64,000 nucleotides of DNA from Pseudomonas triclosanedens (GTDB taxonomy: Bacteria > Pseudomonadota > Gammaproteobacteria > Pseudomonadales > Pseudomonadaceae): positions 5,941,001 to 6,005,000 of the forward strand of contig NZ_CP113432.1 in the NCBI RefSeq assembly GCF_026686735.1, in the 5' to 3' direction. Below are positions 61,302 through 64,000 of the stretch, in pieces (within the stretch, counting starts at the first letter, position 1; every line of letters starts with the position of its first letter). The translations under genes and the position numbers were made by a program. The notes beneath the pieces are model-generated. The model worked only from the letters and a program-made list of their open reading frames with translations, searched no databases and was not told the DNA's origin.

Positions 61302-61748
61302 ATGGCCGCAGCCCCCGTTGCCCGCAACGACTTCAGTTTCTTCCACGGCCTGCGCGTGCGCTGGTCGGAAGTCGATCCACAAGGGATCGTCTTCAACGGC
61401 AATTACCTCACCTACGCCGACGTCGCGACCACCGAGTACTACCGCCACCTGGGCGTGAACTACCCGGCCGACCTCCTGCGCGGCGGCGGCGACCTGTTCG
61501 CGGTGAAGACCACACTGGAATACCTGGCGCCCGCGCACTTCGACGACTGGCTGGAAATGGGCGTGCGTGTGAGCCGGCTGGGCCGCAGCAGCCTGACGTT
61601 CCAGGTAGCGATCTGGAACGACGAGCAGTTGCTGACGCTCGGTGAGCTGATCTACGCCTATGCAGGCGACGACCGTACCAGCCAGCCATTGCCGGACTGG
61701 TTGCGCGGGAAGATCAACGAATTCGAAAGACGCTCACCGGACCAGTGA
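61302..61748 (+). CDS. acyl-CoA thioesterase (hotdog fold, YbgC/4HBT type)
   Basis: A 148-residue hotdog protein. The catalytic region RVRWSEVDPQGIVFNGNYLTY has the Asp and Asn/Gly pattern of 4-hydroxybenzoyl-CoA thioesterase/YbgC enzymes. The ATG at 61302 is preceded by GAGGAG; a GTG at 61266 would add 12 residues. The substrate acyl group is not predictable. Convergent with the DUF4124 gene. Confidence 0.87.
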   Translation: MAAAPVARNDFSFFHGLRVRWSEVDPQGIVFNGNYLTYADVATTEYYRHLGVNYPADLLRGGGDLFAVKTTLEYLAPAHFDDWLEMGVRVSRLGRSSLTFQVAIWNDEQLLTLGELIYAYAGDDRTSQPLPDWLRGKINEFERRSPDQ

Positions 61749-61757
61749 GCGCACGGC

Positions 61758-62375
61758 TCACTGCGAGTCGCCGAGCAATTGCAGCAGGCGCGCGCGATCG
61801 GAAGCGAAATTGGCCAGCGATTGGTCGCGCAACTGCTGATAGCGGTCGATGTCCTGCAGCAGGTGCTGCTCTTCGCTGCGAAGGTTGGACAGTTGCGCCA
61901 CCAGGTCGTCGGGCACCGGGCGACCGGCGCGCTCCTGCTCGGCGGCACGGGCCTGGAGATTGGCCTGCTGGGTCTTGAGAGACTGCAGGTTGCCCTTGGC
62001 CACGCTGCTCAGGCCATCGAGCTCCGACATCTTGCGATCACGCGCTCGGTCTACATCGTCGACGCTGGTGTACAGGCGCAGCAGCTGTGCATCGGAGTTG
62101 GCGCGTGCGGTATCCGCCTTGCGCTGCTCGATCTCGGCGGCGGTCGGCGCTGGCGGCACCACGCGAATGACGCGGCCCTGGTCGTTCAGGACCTCGTACC
62201 CCTTGCCAATGAACTGCGGCGGCACCCCCATCCGGTCGATGACGGTCACACCCTTCTCATTGACGTAGCGGTACGTCTCGACTTGATCTTTTCCAGCAGC
62301 CAGCGCCTGGCCTGCCAGCAAGGCCCCCATCAGTCCCATCAACACCCTGTAGCGGAACGCACCCTGCTTGGCCAT
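61758..62375 (-). CDS. DUF4124 periplasmic protein
   Basis: A 205-residue secreted protein (signal peptide to about residue 27, GQALAAG) with an N-terminal DUF4124 segment (TYRYVNEKGVTVIDRMGVPP) and a long C-terminal coiled coil (about residues 75-195, Gln/Leu/Glu rich). DUF4124 is a short beta domain found in many proteobacterial envelope proteins; function unknown. The ATG at 62375 is used; a GTG at 62384 is the alternative. Lies just after pyrE in the same direction. Confidence 0.88.
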   Translation of the reverse strand: MAKQGAFRYRVLMGLMGALLAGQALAAGKDQVETYRYVNEKGVTVIDRMGVPPQFIGKGYEVLNDQGRVIRVVPPAPTAAEIEQRKADTARANSDAQLLRLYTSVDDVDRARDRKMSELDGLSSVAKGNLQSLKTQQANLQARAAEQERAGRPVPDDLVAQLSNLRSEEQHLLQDIDRYQQLRDQSLANFASDRARLLQLLGDSQ

Positions 62376-62396
62376 GCCAGACACCTTGTCCAGATT

Positions 62397-63038
62397 TTAG
62401 ATACCGTATTGCGCGCGATAAGCCTCGACAGCCGCCAAGTGCTGTTTCAACTGCGCATCACCAGCGAGATATTCCAGCACTTGCTCCAGCGACACAATAC
62501 TGACCACCGGAATGGAGAAGTCCCGCTCGACTTCCTGGATCGCCGACAGCTCACCCTTGCCGCGTTCCTGGCGGTTCAGTGCGATCAGCACACCCGCCGC
62601 CTTGGCGCCCTGGGCGTCGATGATCTGCATCACTTCGCGAATTGCGGTACCGGCAGTGATCACGTCATCGATGATCAGGGCGCGACCGGTCAGCGCCGCG
62701 CCAACCAGGGTACCGCCTTCGCCGTGATCCTTGGCTTCCTTGCGGTTGAAGCACCAGGGCAGGTCGCGGCCATGCTGCTCGGCGAGCGCTACCGCTGTAG
62801 CGGCCGCCAATGGAATTCCTTTATAGGCTGGGCCGAACAGAACGTCGAAAGCGATACCGCTGTCGACGATGGCGCTGGCGTAAAAACGCCCCAGTTGAGC
62901 CAGTGCAACACCGGTATTGAACAGACCGGCATTGAAGAAGTAAGGACTGGTACGCCCGGACTTGAGCGTGAACTCGCCGAAGCGCAGAACGCCGCGCTCG
63001 ATGGCGAAGCGGATGAAATCGCGTTGATATGCCTGCAT
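62397..63038 (-). CDS. pyrE: orotate phosphoribosyltransferase
   Basis: Makes orotidine 5'-phosphate in pyrimidine synthesis. The 213-residue protein has [16 protein letters not shown] near the start, [25 protein letters not shown] and the PRPP loop [16 protein letters not shown]. Divergent from crc, with 81 nt between starts, the standard pyrE-crc arrangement in Pseudomonas. Confidence 0.96.
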   Translation of the reverse strand: MQAYQRDFIRFAIERGVLRFGEFTLKSGRTSPYFFNAGLFNTGVALAQLGRFYASAIVDSGIAFDVLFGPAYKGIPLAAATAVALAEQHGRDLPWCFNRKEAKDHGEGGTLVGAALTGRALIIDDVITAGTAIREVMQIIDAQGAKAAGVLIALNRQERGKGELSAIQEVERDFSIPVVSIVSLEQVLEYLAGDAQLKQHLAAVEAYRAQYGI

Positions 63039-63119
63039 GTGAGAGAACCGGCCGGTATGAATTTAGCTAAACCGTTTGAGCTCGGGTATCATACACACAC
63101 GTGATTTTGGGGGCCATTT

Positions 63120-63899
63120 ATGCGGATCATCAGTGTGAACGTGAATGGTATTCAGGCTGCAGCCGAGCGTGGTTTGCTCAGTTGGCTGCAAGCCCAGAAT
63201 GCCGACGTGATCTGCTTGCAGGATACCCGCGCCTCCGCTTTCGATCTGGATGACCCGTCCTATCAACTGGACGGCTACTTCCTGTACGCCTGCGATGCCG
63301 AAGTGCCCACCCAGGGTGGCGTCGCAATCTATAGTCGTCTGCAACCCAAAGCTGTCATAAGCGGCCTGGGTTTCGAGATGGCCGATCGTTACGGGCGCTA
63401 CCTGCAAGCCGATTTCGATAAGGTGAGTATCGCCACTCTCCTTCTGCCTACCGGGCAGGAAGGGGATGAGAACCTGAACCACAAGTTCAAGTTCATGGAC
63501 GACTTCGCCCAGTACCTTAACAAGCAGCGCCGCAAGCGCCGCGAATACATCTATTGCGGTTCGCTGTACGTAGCGCATCAGAAGCTCGACGTGAAGAACT
63601 GGCGCGAATGCCAGCAGATGCCTGGCTTCCTGGCGCCAGAACGCGGCTGGATGGATGAAGTGTTCGGCACGATGGGCTACGTGGACGCCCTGCGCGAGGT
63701 CAATCGCGAGGGGGACCAATACAGCTGGTGGCCGGACAGCGAACAGGCCGAGATGCTCAATCTGGGCTGGCGCTTCGACTATCAGGTGCTGACTCCGGGT
63801 CTGCGCCGCTTCGTGCGCAGCGCCAAGCTGCCGCGTCAGCCGCGCTTCTCCCAGCATGCACCGCTGATTGTGGATTACGACTGGGCGCTGAGCATCTGA
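63120..63899 (+). CDS. crc: catabolite repression control protein Crc
   Basis: Crc works with Hfq to block translation of mRNAs for less preferred carbon sources. The 259-residue protein has the exonuclease III-like fold (MRIISVNVNGIQAAAERGLL, VICLQDTRA, ADRYGRYLQ) but is not a nuclease: the family's catalytic Glu is replaced (CLQDTRA instead of CLQETK). Near-identical in length and sequence to P. aeruginosa Crc as I recall it. Followed by a terminator. Confidence 0.95.
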   Translation: MRIISVNVNGIQAAAERGLLSWLQAQNADVICLQDTRASAFDLDDPSYQLDGYFLYACDAEVPTQGGVAIYSRLQPKAVISGLGFEMADRYGRYLQADFDKVSIATLLLPTGQEGDENLNHKFKFMDDFAQYLNKQRRKRREYIYCGSLYVAHQKLDVKNWRECQQMPGFLAPERGWMDEVFGTMGYVDALREVNREGDQYSWWPDSEQAEMLNLGWRFDYQVLTPGLRRFVRSAKLPRQPRFSQHAPLIVDYDWALSI

Positions 63900-63914
63900 G
63901 CCCCATCGACCACC

Positions 63915-63949
63915 CATGAAAAAGCCGGCTCACAGCCGGCTTTTTCATG
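63915..63949. terminator. crc terminator
   Basis: CATGAAAAAGCCGGC (63915-63929) and its exact complement (63935-63949) around TCACA; usable in both directions, also by the gene entering from the right edge. Confidence 0.87.
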
Positions 63950-63959
63950 CTCGCGGAAA

Positions 63960-64000
63960 TTACCTGAGCGGGCGCCAGGTGAACGGGTAGCGGTAGTCCA
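63960..64000 (-). CDS. C-terminal end of a protein, possibly DUF4870-like
   Basis: The last 12 codons before a TAA (63960-63962) read DYRYPFTWRPLR on the minus strand, ending at the crc terminator. The YRYP ending is like that of DUF4870/Tic20-type small membrane proteins, and PA5333 lies here in PAO1. Very little can be seen, so the call is weak. Confidence 0.4.
   Translation of the reverse strand, partial: DYRYPFTWRPLR

Overview
The window is chromosomal DNA of a high-GC gammaproteobacterium of the genus Pseudomonas, most likely from the P. aeruginosa / P. nitroreducens / P. citronellolis branch. From memory, the gene order follows the P. aeruginosa PAO1 segment that runs from corA (about PA5268) to crc (PA5332): corA, cyaA, rnk, cyaY, lppL, lysA, dapF, xerC, sutA, glnK-amtB, yifB, betT, pchP, norM-like, proE, rep, xpt, cycB, pauR, dadX-ridA-dadA, ydbL-ynbE-ydbH, lrp, pauB-like, kauB, rpmG-rpmB, radC, coaBC, dut, algC, argB, pyrE, crc. 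No tRNA, rRNA, CRISPR array, prophage or insertion sequence was recognised.

Layout. 1-6.2 kb: end of an unrecognised gene, a PPK2 polyphosphate kinase, CorA, two small conserved proteins and class I adenylate cyclase. 6.2-8.4 kb: rnk and a tightly overlapped minus-strand operon (AraC-type regulator, frataxin cyaY, DUF1289). 8.6-13.4 kb: a plus-strand lysine/peptidoglycan precursor operon (lptM-like lipoprotein, lysA, dapF, DUF484, xerC, HAD hydrolase). 13.4-16.5 kb: sutA, yjbQ and the nitrogen-control pair glnK-amtB behind a good sigma-54 promoter match. 16.5-21.9 kb: ubiK, yifB/comM, an M15 peptidase, DUF1127, a MocR regulator and a membrane-tethered thioredoxin. 22-29 kb: choline transport (betT) and phosphorylcholine phosphatase (pchP), between which sits a type VI secretion toxin/putative immunity cassette flanked by two identical terminator repeats, followed by a decayed AraC gene and a LysR regulator.

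29-41.9 kb: MATE pump, GGDEF-EAL protein, Rep helicase, xanthine phosphoribosyltransferase, a CoA-transferase, cytochrome c5, PauR, and the D-amino-acid catabolic genes dadX, ridA and dadA. 42-53 kb: the ydbH-ynbE-ydbL envelope lipid operon, Lrp/DadR, polyamine catabolic genes (PauB-like oxidase, KauB dehydrogenase, cupin), a PLD-family lipoprotein, an MFS transporter and rpmB-rpmG. 53-64 kb: peptide-binding protein, radC, coaBC, dut, a long membrane-anchored algC, argB, thioesterase, DUF4124 protein, pyrE, crc and the last codons of a further gene.

Most of the window is core metabolism and regulation. The accessory material is the PAAR-DUF2235 toxin with its DUF2931 lipoprotein partner (24.1-26.8 kb), the AraC pseudogene (27.9-28.4 kb) and perhaps the AraC gene fused into the cyaY operon. 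Comparisons with PAO1 are recollected, not computed.
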